A DNA stretch of 64,000 bases, from contig JADLFU010000037.1 of assembly GCA_020849655.1 (NCBI GenBank), positions 1-64,000 on the forward strand, read 5' to 3'. The stretch comes from Polyangiaceae bacterium (GTDB lineage: Bacteria > Myxococcota_A > Polyangia > Polyangiales > Polyangiaceae). Below are positions 1 through 10,538 of the stretch, in pieces (position 1 is the stretch's first letter; every line of letters starts with the position of its first letter). The position numbers and the translations under genes are program-made. A model generated the notes under the pieces. The model was not told the origin of the DNA. It saw only the letters and a list, made by a program, of their open reading frames with translations, and did no database searches.

Positions 1-2
1 TC

Positions 3-2711
3 ACGGCGACCAACGACGTGCGCGGCCTGGAGGCCGAGCTCGCCCGCGGTGAGGACAGGCTCCGCAGCACGCGCGCGCGCGCCGACCAGGCGTCGCAGGA
101 GGTCGCCGAGCTCGAGGCCCAGCTCGAGCGGTTCACGCGGGAGCGCGACGAGCTGTCGGAGAAGCTCCGCGAGCTCGAGGAGGCCGAGGCCAGCGAGGCC
201 GACGTCGCCCTCGCCGCGCAGGAGCGCCTGCTCGAGCTGCGCGACGAGGAGGCGCAGGCGTCCCGCGCGCTCGACGAGCTGAAATCCCGCACGGCCGCCG
301 CGAGCGCGAAGGTGGCCGCGGCGGACGCGAAGCTCTCGGGGTTCACGCGGCGGCTCTCGGAGATCCAGGCGCGCCGGGAGAAGCAGACCCTGGAGCTCGA
401 CGCGCAGCGCGGCGCGCGCGAGGAGCTCGACGTGCGGCGCACCACGCTCGCCGAGCAGCTCGTCGAGCTGCGCGAGGGGAAGAAGCTGTCGGCCGAGGAG
501 AAGCTGAAGCTCGAGGAGGAGCTGAAGACGGTGCGCGAGGGCCTGGTCCTCGCGGAGCGCGAGCTCGACACCGCGAAGAACGAGCTGTCGCAGCGCCGCA
601 ACCGGCTGCGCGCGCTCGAGGATCTGGCGAAGCGGCTCGAGGGCGTCGGGGCCGGCACGAAGCACCTCTTGCAGTCGGGAGATCCCGCGGTCCTCGGCAT
701 GGTCGGGACGCTCGTCGAGGCGCCGAAGGCGCTGACCGCGGCGCTCGCGGGCCTCCTCGGTGACCGCCTCCAGGACGTCGTGGTCACCGATCTCGCGCGC
801 GGCCGCGAGATCCTGGCGAGCATGGCCGAGGCGAAGCGCGGTCGCGCCGCCATCGTCCCGCTCTCCCCTCCCCGCGTCGTCGCCGCGTGGCCTCGCCTCG
901 AGGGTGAGGGGCTCGTCGGCAGGCTGGTCGATCAGCTCGGGTTCGCGGACGAGCACGCGGCGCTCGTGCGCTCGCTGGTCGGGGGGGCGCTCGTCGTCGA
1001 GCGCGCGGAGCACGCGGGCGCGTGGCTCGCGCGGGCCGAGGGCGCGCCCGTCGTCGCCCTCGACGGGACGGTCTCGTTCGCGGACGGCAGGGTCGTCGGC
1101 GGGGCGGGCGACGCGGTCGCCGCAGGGATGATCGAGCAGCACCGCGAGATCCGCGAGCTGTTCGACGTGGTCGCCGTGCTCGGCGACGAGGTCACGAAGA
1201 AGATCGAGCTGCACCAGGCGCTGCGCAACCGCGCGGCGGAGCTCGGCGCCGCGCTCGACCGCGCCCGCGCCGAGGCGCACGAGAGCGAGCTCGCGGTCGT
1301 CACGACCGAGAAGGATCTGCGCCGCGCGGAGGACCAGCTGGCGAATGTCCACACGCGCGTCGAGTCGCTGGCGCAGGAGCTCGCCGATCTCGAGGACCGG
1401 CTCGCCGAGGCCGCCGACGAGGAGGCGACCGCGCGCGCCGATCTGGACGACGGGCAGGCCGAGCTCTCCGCGGTCGAGGGCGAGGTCGGCGACGCCGAGG
1501 CCGTCCGCGACGGCTGGAGTGAGCGCGCGTCGGCGCAGCAGGGGATCGTCACCGATCAGAAGATCCGCCTCGCGCGCATGCGAGAGCAGGCCGAGGGCAC
1601 CCGCGCCGGCGCGTCCCGCCTCTCGCGCAGCATCGACGAGCTCGCGCTCCGCAGCCGGCGCCTCGACGAGGAGCTGCTGGAGCTCGCCGCTCGCTTCGGC
1701 GCGACCGCGGGCACCCTCTTCGTCGCGCGCGATGGCCTCGGAGACGCCGTCGCCGTCGCTCAGGCGGCCGATCTCGCGCTCGAGGGCGCGCGGCAGCGCT
1801 TCGATGTGGCGCGGCACGAGCTCGCCGAGCGCGAGTCCGGGCTGAAGGATCTGCGCAAGCGCTCGGGGGAGCTCGCCGAGCGCCGCTCTCACCACGACAA
1901 GGAGGTCTCCCGCCTCGCGATCGAGCTGTCGCACCTGCTCGAGGGCGTCGCGGAGCGCTTCCGCGGGCTCGATCTTCGCCGGATCGTCGGCGACTACCAC
2001 GCGCGCGCGATGGTGGACGACACGCACCGCGCGCGCATCGGCGAGCTCGGTCAGCTGCTCGATCGCATGGGCCCGGTGAACCTCGACGCCGTGAAGGAGC
2101 ACGAGGAGGCCGAGACCCGCTTCAACTTCTACACGACCCAGAAGGCCGACCTCGACGGCGCGCTCGCCGATCTCGTCCGCGCGATCGAGCAGATGGACCG
2201 CGAGACGAAGAAGCTCTTCAAGGACACGTTCGACAGCGTCAACGAGAAGTTCCAGGCGATCTTCCCCCGGATGTTCCGAGGCGGTGTGGGCAAGCTCCAG
2301 CTGACGAACCCCGACGATCTGCTGGAGACGGGCGTCGAGATCCTCGCGCAGCCGCCCGGCAAGAAGCTCGGCAACATCGAGCTGATGAGCGGCGGCGAGA
2401 AGGCGCTGACGGCGGTGTCGCTGATCTTCGCGATGTTCCAGCACAAGCCGTCGCCTTTCTGCATCCTCGACGAGGTCGACGCGCCGCTCGATGAGGCGAA
2501 CGTCACCCGGTACAACGAGGCCATCCGCTCGATGACCGACAAGTCGCAGTTCATCCTCATCACGCACATCAAGCGCACGATGCAGAGCGTGGACGTGCTC
2601 TACGGCGTCACGATGCAGGAGCCCGGCGTCTCGAAGCTCGTCAGCGTGAAGGTCAACGAGACGGCCGAGAAGCGCGTCCGCGCGACCGACCAGTCGGTGG
2701 CCGTGGCGTGA
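3..2711 (+). CDS. smc: Chromosome segregation ATPase SMC, 5'-truncated by window edge
   Basis: About 900 C-terminal residues of the condensin ATPase SMC, which folds and segregates chromosomes. The frame is open to the left edge, so the N-terminal Walker A half is outside the window. Visible in order: a long Glu/Arg/Ala heptad coiled coil, a hinge domain (about nt 685-1130, starting GMVGTLVEAP), the returning coiled coil, then the C-terminal ATPase head with the ABC signature LMSGGEKALTAVSL and Walker B FCILDEVDAPLDEAN. The ending ILITHIKRTMQSVDVLYGVTMQEPGVSK is represented here by its switch-like ITHIKRTM segment, typical of SMC. The stop overlaps the next start by 4 nt (GTGA). Identification is firm. 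Confidence 0.97.
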   Translation, partial: TATNDVRGLEAELARGEDRLRSTRARADQASQEVAELEAQLERFTRERDELSEKLRELEEAEASEADVALAAQERLLELRDEEAQASRALDELKSRTAAASAKVAAADAKLSGFTRRLSEIQARREKQTLELDAQRGAREELDVRRTTLAEQLVELREGKKLSAEEKLKLEEELKTVREGLVLAERELDTAKNELSQRRNRLRALEDLAKRLEGVGAGTKHLLQSGDPAVLGMVGTLVEAPKALTAALAGLLGDRLQDVVVTDLARGREILASMAEAKRGRAAIVPLSPPRVVAAWPRLEGEGLVGRLVDQLGFADEHAALVRSLVGGALVVERAEHAGAWLARAEGAPVVALDGTVSFADGRVVGGAGDAVAAGMIEQHREIRELFDVVAVLGDEVTKKIELHQALRNRAAELGAALDRARAEAHESELAVVTTEKDLRRAEDQLANVHTRVESLAQELADLEDRLAEAADEEATARADLDDGQAELSAVEGEVGDAEAVRDGWSERASAQQGIVTDQKIRLARMREQAEGTRAGASRLSRSIDELALRSRRLDEELLELAARFGATAGTLFVARDGLGDAVAVAQAADLALEGARQRFDVARHELAERESGLKDLRKRSGELAERRSHHDKEVSRLAIELSHLLEGVAERFRGLDLRRIVGDYHARAMVDDTHRARIGELGQLLDRMGPVNLDAVKEHEEAETRFNFYTTQKADLDGALADLVRAIEQMDRETKKLFKDTFDSVNEKFQAIFPRMFRGGVGKLQLTNPDDLLETGVEILAQPPGKKLGNIELMSGGEKALTAVSLIFAMFQHKPSPFCILDEVDAPLDEANVTRYNEAIRSMTDKSQFILITHIKRTMQSVDVLYGVTMQEPGVSKLVSVKVNETAEKRVRATDQSVAVA

Positions 2712-3964
2712 GCGGGTCCGCCCCGGCTCGAAGCGTGAGCCGGGGCACGACGCTGGCGGCGCTCACCGCGCTCTACGCGGCGCAGGGCGTCCCGTTCGGG
2801 CTCGCGGCGGAGTATCTGCCCGTGATCTTGCGGCAGGCCGGCTACACCCGGGTGCAGATCGCGGCCCTCTTCTGGCTCCAGCTCCCGTGGCAATTGAAGC
2901 CGCTGTGGGCGTGGATCGGCGACCACCCGGCGGTCATGCCGCGCGCGCGGGTGTGGCTGCTCTGCCTGCAGGTGGCGCTCGCGCTGACGCTCGCCGGGTA
3001 CGCGCTGTTCGACCCGGCGCGCGGGCTGACGCCGTGGTTCGCGCTCACCGCCGCGGCCGCGCTGCTCGCCGCGACCCAGGACGTCTTCGTCGACGCCTTC
3101 GCGGTGCGCGCGCTCGCGGAGGGCGACCGAGGTCTCGGAAATTCCGCGCAGATCGCGGGGTATCGCGTCGGGATCATCCTCGGCGGCGGCGGGATGTTGC
3201 TGCTCGCCGGCGAGCTCGGCGCGGGCCGCACGGCGCTGGCGGCCGCGGCGCTCGTGCTGCTCACCGCGGGCGCGGCGTTCGCGCTCCGAGCGCGCGCGTC
3301 GGTCGAACCCGAGCCCGTCGTCGCCGCGACGCACGCGAGCCGCGTGTCGGCGATCTGGTCGCTCGCGCGGGTCGCGCTCGGGCGGCGCGCGATCGCGGTC
3401 GCGCTGCTCGCGGCCACGTACAAGCTGGGCGTCCACGCCGCCTCGACCCTCGTGAAGCCGATGCTCGTCGACGCCGGCTGGACGGCGAAATCCATCGGGA
3501 CCGTCGTCGTCACCGTGGGCACCGCCTCCGCGATCGCGGGCTCCGTGCTCGGCGGGCTCGCGCACCGCTACCTCGGCGAGGCGCGCGCGCTCGCGGCGGG
3601 CGCGGCCCTGCAGGCGCTCACGATCGTCCCGCTCGCGCTGGCCGAGCGCGCAGGCCTCCCGTACGAGCCGACGGCCGTCGCCATCGCGGTCGAGCACGCC
3701 GCGAGCGGGCTCGGCACGACCGTGCTCTTCGCCGCGTTGATGACGGCCACGCACCCGGGGCACGCGGCGATGCACTACACCGCGCTCACCTCGCTGAACG
3801 CGCTCGCGATCGGCCTCGGCGGGCTGCTCGGCGCGAGGCTCGGGGACACCTGGGGGGTCGAGCCCGCGCTCGTGGCCGCGGCGGTCCTGTCGCTCGGCCC
3901 GCTCTTGCTCTTGCCGTCGTGGAGCGAGCACGCGGCCGCGAGCCGCCGTGGGGCGCCTGCGTGA
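2708..3964 (+). CDS. MFS permease of the AmpG/PAT type
   Basis: A 418-aa polytopic inner-membrane protein with about twelve hydrophobic segments and little else. The N-terminus (LYAAQGVPFGLAAEYLPV) and the following QLPWQLKPLWAWIGD stretch match the AmpG / acetyl-CoA-transporter-like branch of the major facilitator superfamily. AmpG proteins import anhydromuropeptides for peptidoglycan recycling, but substrate cannot be read from the sequence. The GTG start overlaps the smc stop (GTGA), so the two are probably translationally coupled although functionally unrelated. Family assignment is good; substrate is unknown. Confidence 0.8.
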   Translation: MSGSAPARSVSRGTTLAALTALYAAQGVPFGLAAEYLPVILRQAGYTRVQIAALFWLQLPWQLKPLWAWIGDHPAVMPRARVWLLCLQVALALTLAGYALFDPARGLTPWFALTAAAALLAATQDVFVDAFAVRALAEGDRGLGNSAQIAGYRVGIILGGGGMLLLAGELGAGRTALAAAALVLLTAGAAFALRARASVEPEPVVAATHASRVSAIWSLARVALGRRAIAVALLAATYKLGVHAASTLVKPMLVDAGWTAKSIGTVVVTVGTASAIAGSVLGGLAHRYLGEARALAAGAALQALTIVPLALAERAGLPYEPTAVAIAVEHAASGLGTTVLFAALMTATHPGHAAMHYTALTSLNALAIGLGGLLGARLGDTWGVEPALVAAAVLSLGPLLLLPSWSEHAAASRRGAPA

Positions 3965-4022
3965 GCGCGGCGGCTCGTTTGCCCGGCCCTGGCGCGGGTG
4001 ATAGCCTGCGCGCACTTCATCC

Positions 4023-6197
4023 ATGCTGCAGGCTGGCGAGCTCGTCGAACGGGTCAAGGCGTACCACCCCGGCGCAGACCTCGGCCTGATCAAGAAGGCC
4101 TACGATTTCTCGCACCGCGCGCACGACGGACAGACGCGCAAGAGCGGAGATCCGTACTTCATCCACCCGGTGTCGGTCGCGACGATCATCACCGATCTGC
4201 GCCTCGACACCGCGAGCATCTGCGCGGGCCTCCTGCACGACACCGTCGAGGACACGACGGCCACCCTCGACGAGATCGGCCGCGAGTTCGGCGCGGAGGT
4301 CGCCGATCTCGTCGACGGCGTCACGAAGCTCACGAAGATCGAGTACACGTCCAAGGCCGACCGGCAGGCGGAGAACTTCCGCAAGATGGTCGTGGCGATG
4401 GCGCGCGACATCCGCGTGCTGCTCGTGAAGCTCTGCGACCGGCTCGACAACATGAGGACGCTCGAGCACATGTCGGGCGAGGCGCAGGAGCGAATCGCGC
4501 GCGAGACGATGGACATCTACGCGCCGCTCGCGAACCGCCTCGGCATGTCGCGCCTGAAGGCCGACCTCGAGGATCTCGCGTTCAAGCACCTCGAGCCCGA
4601 CGCGTACCGCGAGCTGTCGGCGAAGGTCGCGAAGACCCAGCGCGAGCGAGATCGCTACATCGAGGACGTCTCGCGCACCATCCAGTCGCGGCTCGCGGAG
4701 CAGGGCTTCCAGGCCGACGTCACGGGCCGCGCGAAGCACCTCTACTCCATCCGTCGCAAGATGCAGGCGCAGGGCTCGGACTTCGAGCAGGTCTACGACA
4801 TCGTCGCGTTCCGCGTCGTCGTCGAGACGGTGGCCGACTGCTACGCGGCGCTCGGCGTGATCCACTCGCGATGGACGCCGGTGCCCGGCCGCTTCAAGGA
4901 CTACATCGCGCTCCCGAAACCCAACAAATACAAGAGCCTGCACACGACGGTGATCGGCCCTGGCAGGGAGCGCATCGAGGTGCAGACGCGCACCCACGAG
5001 ATGCACCGCGTCGCCGAGCTCGGCATCGCCGCGCACTGGAAATACAAGGAGTCGAAGGCGACGAGCACGCCCGTCGGTCGCGCGGACGGCGAGAGCTTCG
5101 CGTGGCTGCGCGAGCTGATGGAGGTGCAGAAGGACCTGAAGGATCCGGCCGAGTTCCTCGAGAGCGTGAAGGTCGATCTCTTCCAGGACGAGGTCTACGT
5201 CTTCACGCCGAAGGGCGACGTGCACGTGCTGCCGCGCGGCGCGACACCGATCGATTTCGCGTACGCCATCCACTCGAAGATCGGGGACCACTGCGTCGGC
5301 GCGCGCGTCAACGGCGCCATCACGCAGCTGCGCTCCGCGCTCCACTCGGGCGACATCGTCGAGATCCTGACGAGCCCAGGCCAGCGCCCCAACAAGGACT
5401 GGCTCGAGTTCGTCAAGACGAGCCGCGCGAAGGCGCGCATCCGCAGCCTGATGCGCGGCGAGGAGCGTGATCGCAGCCTGAAGCTCGGCCGCGAGCTGCT
5501 CGAGAAGGGCCTCCACGACCGCGGCATCTCGTACTCGCGCCTGATGAAGAGCCCGGAGGAGCTGAAGAAGCTCCAGCTCGAGTTCAAGGTCCAGACGGTC
5601 GAGGAGCTGCTGACGCAGATCGGCTACGGCAAGCTGCCCGCGGCCGACGTCGCGTCCTCGCTCGTCCCCGAGAGCACGCCCGGCGAGCGGGAGGCGCCGC
5701 CCCCGACGCTCCGCGAGGGGCGCATCGAGAGCTTGATGCGCAAGGTGACCGGCAAGGACGACCGCGTCATCCGGCTGTCCGGCATCGACGATCTGCTCGT
5801 GCGCTACGCGGGGTGCTGCAACCCCATCCTCGGCGACGAGATCGTGGGGTTCATCACGCGCGGCCGCGGCATCACGGTGCACAAGCGCGACTGCGCGAAG
5901 GCGTTCGACAGCGGTGATCCGGAGCGCCGCGTCGAGATCCAGTGGGACGCGAAGGCGCGCCTCGAGCGCCCCGTGAAGCTGAAGATCACGACCGCGAATC
6001 GCCTCGGCATGATCGGCGTCCTCGGGCAGACGTTCCAGACCAAGGGGATCAACGTCAGCGAGGCGCTGTGCCGCGCCGGCGACGACGGGCGCGCCGTCAA
6101 CTACTTCACGTTCACCATCGGCGGCGTGCCGGAGCTGCGCACGCTGATGGCCGCGCTCCGCAAGGTGCCCGGCGTCGTCTCCGTGGAGCGGACGTGA
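4023..6197 (+). CDS. rel: Bifunctional (p)ppGpp synthetase/hydrolase Rel
   Basis: A 724-aa long RSH protein that makes and degrades the alarmone (p)ppGpp in the stringent response. The hydrolase HD domain keeps the catalytic motif GLLHDTVEDT (residues about 69-78). The synthetase domain has YDIVAFRVVV and GRFKDYIALPKPNKYKSLHT; the RFKD form of its charged motif is the one found in bifunctional enzymes rather than in synthetase-only RelA. A TGS domain (VYVFTPKGDVHVLPRGATP) and a C-terminal ACT domain (from about residue 640) follow. The ATG start leaves a 58-nt gap after the MFS gene. The stop overlaps the next gene's GTG by 4 nt. Confidence 0.96.
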   Translation: MLQAGELVERVKAYHPGADLGLIKKAYDFSHRAHDGQTRKSGDPYFIHPVSVATIITDLRLDTASICAGLLHDTVEDTTATLDEIGREFGAEVADLVDGVTKLTKIEYTSKADRQAENFRKMVVAMARDIRVLLVKLCDRLDNMRTLEHMSGEAQERIARETMDIYAPLANRLGMSRLKADLEDLAFKHLEPDAYRELSAKVAKTQRERDRYIEDVSRTIQSRLAEQGFQADVTGRAKHLYSIRRKMQAQGSDFEQVYDIVAFRVVVETVADCYAALGVIHSRWTPVPGRFKDYIALPKPNKYKSLHTTVIGPGRERIEVQTRTHEMHRVAELGIAAHWKYKESKATSTPVGRADGESFAWLRELMEVQKDLKDPAEFLESVKVDLFQDEVYVFTPKGDVHVLPRGATPIDFAYAIHSKIGDHCVGARVNGAITQLRSALHSGDIVEILTSPGQRPNKDWLEFVKTSRAKARIRSLMRGEERDRSLKLGRELLEKGLHDRGISYSRLMKSPEELKKLQLEFKVQTVEELLTQIGYGKLPAADVASSLVPESTPGEREAPPPTLREGRIESLMRKVTGKDDRVIRLSGIDDLLVRYAGCCNPILGDEIVGFITRGRGITVHKRDCAKAFDSGDPERRVEIQWDAKARLERPVKLKITTANRLGMIGVLGQTFQTKGINVSEALCRAGDDGRAVNYFTFTIGGVPELRTLMAALRKVPGVVSVERT

Positions 6198-6892
6198 GGC
6201 TCGTCGCCCGTGCCCTCGCGTGCGCGGCGCTCTCGTCCTGGACGCTCGCGGCGTGCGGCGGCGATGACTCGAAGCCCCCTCCCCTCACCGCCAACCCCGA
6301 CGCCGTGCAGACGGACCCGACACAGATCGGCGGCCGCCCCGCGAAGGCGCAGAGCGCTCCGCTGCCGCGCGCCGAGTGGGGGCCCGACAAGTGCGCGTCG
6401 AAGCGCCCGGAGGGCACCGGCGCCGGCCAGCGGGTGCGCGAGATGGTGCTGCGCGACTGTGACGGCAAGGAGGTCTCGCTCGACGACTACTGCGGCGCCG
6501 CGGCGATCTGGCTGTTCATCGGGCACGGCTGGTGCCCGAACTGCAAGAAGACCGCGACGTTCGCCGACGAGATCGCGCGCGACTACGCGGACCGCGGCGT
6601 CGTCGCGGTGAACCTCCTCGGTCAGGACGCCGAGTACCACACGCCGACCGCCGAGTTCTGCCGCGCGTGGCGCGACACCTACGGCCTCTCGGACACGATC
6701 GTGCTCTTCGACTCCTACGGTGACCAGGTGAAGAGCTTCGAGAACGGCGCGACGCCCATCCAGGTGTTCATCGACGTCGACCACGACATCGCGTCCCGCA
6801 CGAACACCGCGAACCCCGCGGTCATCCGCGCCCAGATTGACGCCGCACTCGCGCGGATCCCTTTACAATCGGCGCGCGAGCGCGGAGATTGA
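6194..6892 (+). CDS. Thioredoxin-fold (TlpA/AhpC-like) lipoprotein
   Basis: A 232-aa secreted lipoprotein. The GTG start overlaps the rel stop (GTGA) and gives a signal peptide ending in the lipobox LAAC. The mature part carries a thioredoxin-like fold with the redox motif GHGWCPNCKK, then a TlpA-style core with a cis-Pro segment (GATPIQVFID). It probably acts as a periplasmic thiol-disulfide reductase or peroxiredoxin-like protein. Oddity: the only internal TTA codon sits at 6863-6865, after ALARIP, just past the end of the thioredoxin fold and ten codons before the TGA. If TTA terminates translation here, the protein is 223 aa. See the finding on TTA codons. Confidence 0.85.
   Translation: MRLVARALACAALSSWTLAACGGDDSKPPPLTANPDAVQTDPTQIGGRPAKAQSAPLPRAEWGPDKCASKRPEGTGAGQRVREMVLRDCDGKEVSLDDYCGAAAIWLFIGHGWCPNCKKTATFADEIARDYADRGVVAVNLLGQDAEYHTPTAEFCRAWRDTYGLSDTIVLFDSYGDQVKSFENGATPIQVFIDVDHDIASRTNTANPAVIRAQIDAALARIPLQSARERGD
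6863..6865 (+). other. In-frame TTA codon near the end of the thioredoxin-like gene
   Basis: One of only five in-frame TTA codons in the window. It follows the last residues of the fold (ALARIP) and precedes an eight-residue tail and TGA. Context is TTTAC. Confidence 0.9.
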
Positions 6893-7809
6893 GCGGCGAC
6901 GAAGCCATGGACCGGGACGCGCCGAGCTCGCTGAAGACGATCGTCTCGACGTCGGAGCCTCGCGCGCGCGACCGAGGCGTCCTCACGGTGACCGGCGGCG
7001 AGGAGGCCGGCCGACTCATCTCGCTCTCCGAGGCGCAGTTCACGTTCGGGCGCTCCGACGAGGCGACCGTGCGGCTCGCCGACGTGTCTCTCTCCCGCAT
7101 CCACGCGCGGCTCATCCGCGCCGGCGGCCACTGGATCATCGCCGACGCGGGCTCGACGAACGGCACCTTCGTCAACGACGCGCGGCTCACGAAGCCGGTG
7201 GCGCTCGCCGACGGCGACCGCGTGCAGCTCGGATCGTCCACGGTCCTGCGGTTCTCGCTCGTCGACCAGGCAGAGGAGCAGTCGCTCCGGCAGGTCTACG
7301 AGGCCGCGATGAAGGACGGCCTCACCGGCGTCTCGAACCGCAAGCACCTCGAGGAGCGCCTCGACGCCGAGGTCGCGTACGCGCTCCGCCACGAGACCGA
7401 GCTCAGCCTCGTGATGCTTGACGTCGACCACTTCAAGCGCGTCAACGACACCTTCGGCCACCCGGCGGGCGACGCCGTCCTGCGGTTCATGGCGGCGACG
7501 CTGCAGCAGACGCTGCGCACCGAAGACCTGCTCGCGCGCTACGGCGGCGAGGAGTTCTGCATCCTTGTGCGCGGCGTCGACGCGAGGACGACCACGACCG
7601 TCGCCGACCGCCTGCGCCTGTGGATCTCGCAGAGCCCGGTCGACTGGCAAGGGCAGCAGATCTGGATCACCTCGAGCGCGGGCGTCGCGTCGCTCGCGTG
7701 CTGCGGAGAGGCTCGCGACAAGGCGACGCTCGTGTCGACCGCCGATCAGCGCCTCTACAAGGCGAAGCACGGCGGCCGCAACCGCGTCGTGGGGCCCGAC
7801 GGGCCGTGA
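6889..7809 (+). CDS. FHA-GGDEF diguanylate cyclase (paralogue 1)
   Basis: A 306-aa cytoplasmic protein that should synthesise cyclic di-GMP. An N-terminal FHA domain (about residues 30-115; FGRSDEATVRL, SLSRIHARL, STNGTFVN) binds phosphothreonine partners. The GGDEF domain follows with the active site ARYGGEEF and an intact inhibitory RxxD site five residues upstream (RTED). The TTG start at 6889 overlaps the preceding TGA; an ATG at 6907 is an equally good start and removes six residues. The neighbour suggests co-transcription. A second copy of the same architecture lies at 51148-52038. Its stop is a normal TGA right after RNRVVGPDGP, useful for judging where the paralogue should end. Confidence 0.93.
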   Translation: MSGDEAMDRDAPSSLKTIVSTSEPRARDRGVLTVTGGEEAGRLISLSEAQFTFGRSDEATVRLADVSLSRIHARLIRAGGHWIIADAGSTNGTFVNDARLTKPVALADGDRVQLGSSTVLRFSLVDQAEEQSLRQVYEAAMKDGLTGVSNRKHLEERLDAEVAYALRHETELSLVMLDVDHFKRVNDTFGHPAGDAVLRFMAATLQQTLRTEDLLARYGGEEFCILVRGVDARTTTTVADRLRLWISQSPVDWQGQQIWITSSAGVASLACCGEARDKATLVSTADQRLYKAKHGGRNRVVGPDGP

Positions 7810-7834
7810 AGGGACGCCTCTCGAGCGCCCAGCG

Positions 7835-9604
<1,770 letters not shown>

Positions 9605-9690
9605 CGGGGGGGCGAAGCTAGGGCGGATCGCGCGCGCGCGAAAGCCCCGAAAATTGGGCCGCTGACGCTCGTCATCGCTATGGCGTCGGC

Positions 9691-10491
9691 ATGGCAGCAG
9701 CCCGGCTCCGAGGCACGTACGGGCGCTCGGCGATCGGCCTCGGCACGTCCGGCCTCGTCGTCGCCGTCGCGGTGATCGTCCCGACCTTCGCGGAGGCGAC
9801 GCCCCCGAAGGCGCTGCGGGCGCCCGAGCCCGCCGCGTCGACGGCGCAGCCGCAAGCGCCCGTGCCGATGTCCAAGATCACGGCGGCGGCGCCGCGCCCT
9901 CGCAACCCGGACGAAGGGAGCGGCTGCGGCCGGAGCTTCCACCCGCCGGTCGACGGCAAGCTCGCGCTGCGGGGCGCGTACCGCACCGGCAGGGCGAAGA
10001 GCTACAAGTTCTGTCCGACGTGGAGCGGGTTCGGCCACGTGCGCGGGCGTTTTCACGGCGGCATCGACGTCTCCGCGACGACCGGCACGCCGGTGCGCGC
10101 GGGGACCGACGGCACGCTCACCTACGGGAACAACCCCGGCGGCTTCGGCAAGTACGCGCGGCTGAGCTTCCAGCACCCGAAGCGCGGCCGCGACGGCACC
10201 TGTCACGGTTCGACGGAGCTCGAGATCATCTACGCGCACCTGCTCGACGAGTCGGTGAAGATCGGCGCGCCGCCCCGGCACGTGCGCGCCGGCGAGGTGG
10301 TCGGGCGCGTCGGCTGCACGGGCAACGCGCGCGGGATGTGCTCGCCCTCGCCCGAGTCGCACGTGCACGTCACCGTCCAGCGCCCGGACGCGCGCGGTCG
10401 CATCGATCCGCTCGCGTTCTTCGGGTGGCAGGTCCACCGCCCGGACGAGGGTGACAAGGCGAGCGAGTGGGCGAGCTGCTTCGAGCGCTGA
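9691..10491 (+). CDS. M23 (LytM-type) metallopeptidase, secreted
   Basis: A 266-aa exported protein. An N-terminal membrane/signal segment (LGTSGLVVAVAVIVPTF) is followed by a Pro/Ala linker and a LytM domain. Zinc ligands of family M23 are visible as HGGID (HxxxD, about residue 128) and SHVHV (HxH, about residue 230), so a peptidoglycan endopeptidase activity is plausible. Several Cys residues around the domain could form disulfides. Start ATG chosen because it directly precedes the signal segment. Confidence 0.8.
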   Translation: MAAARLRGTYGRSAIGLGTSGLVVAVAVIVPTFAEATPPKALRAPEPAASTAQPQAPVPMSKITAAAPRPRNPDEGSGCGRSFHPPVDGKLALRGAYRTGRAKSYKFCPTWSGFGHVRGRFHGGIDVSATTGTPVRAGTDGTLTYGNNPGGFGKYARLSFQHPKRGRDGTCHGSTELEIIYAHLLDESVKIGAPPRHVRAGEVVGRVGCTGNARGMCSPSPESHVHVTVQRPDARGRIDPLAFFGWQVHRPDEGDKASEWASCFER

Positions 10492-10538
10492 CCTGAGCGG
10501 CGCGCCGCAACCGTCGCCGACCGTGTATCTTCACGTGC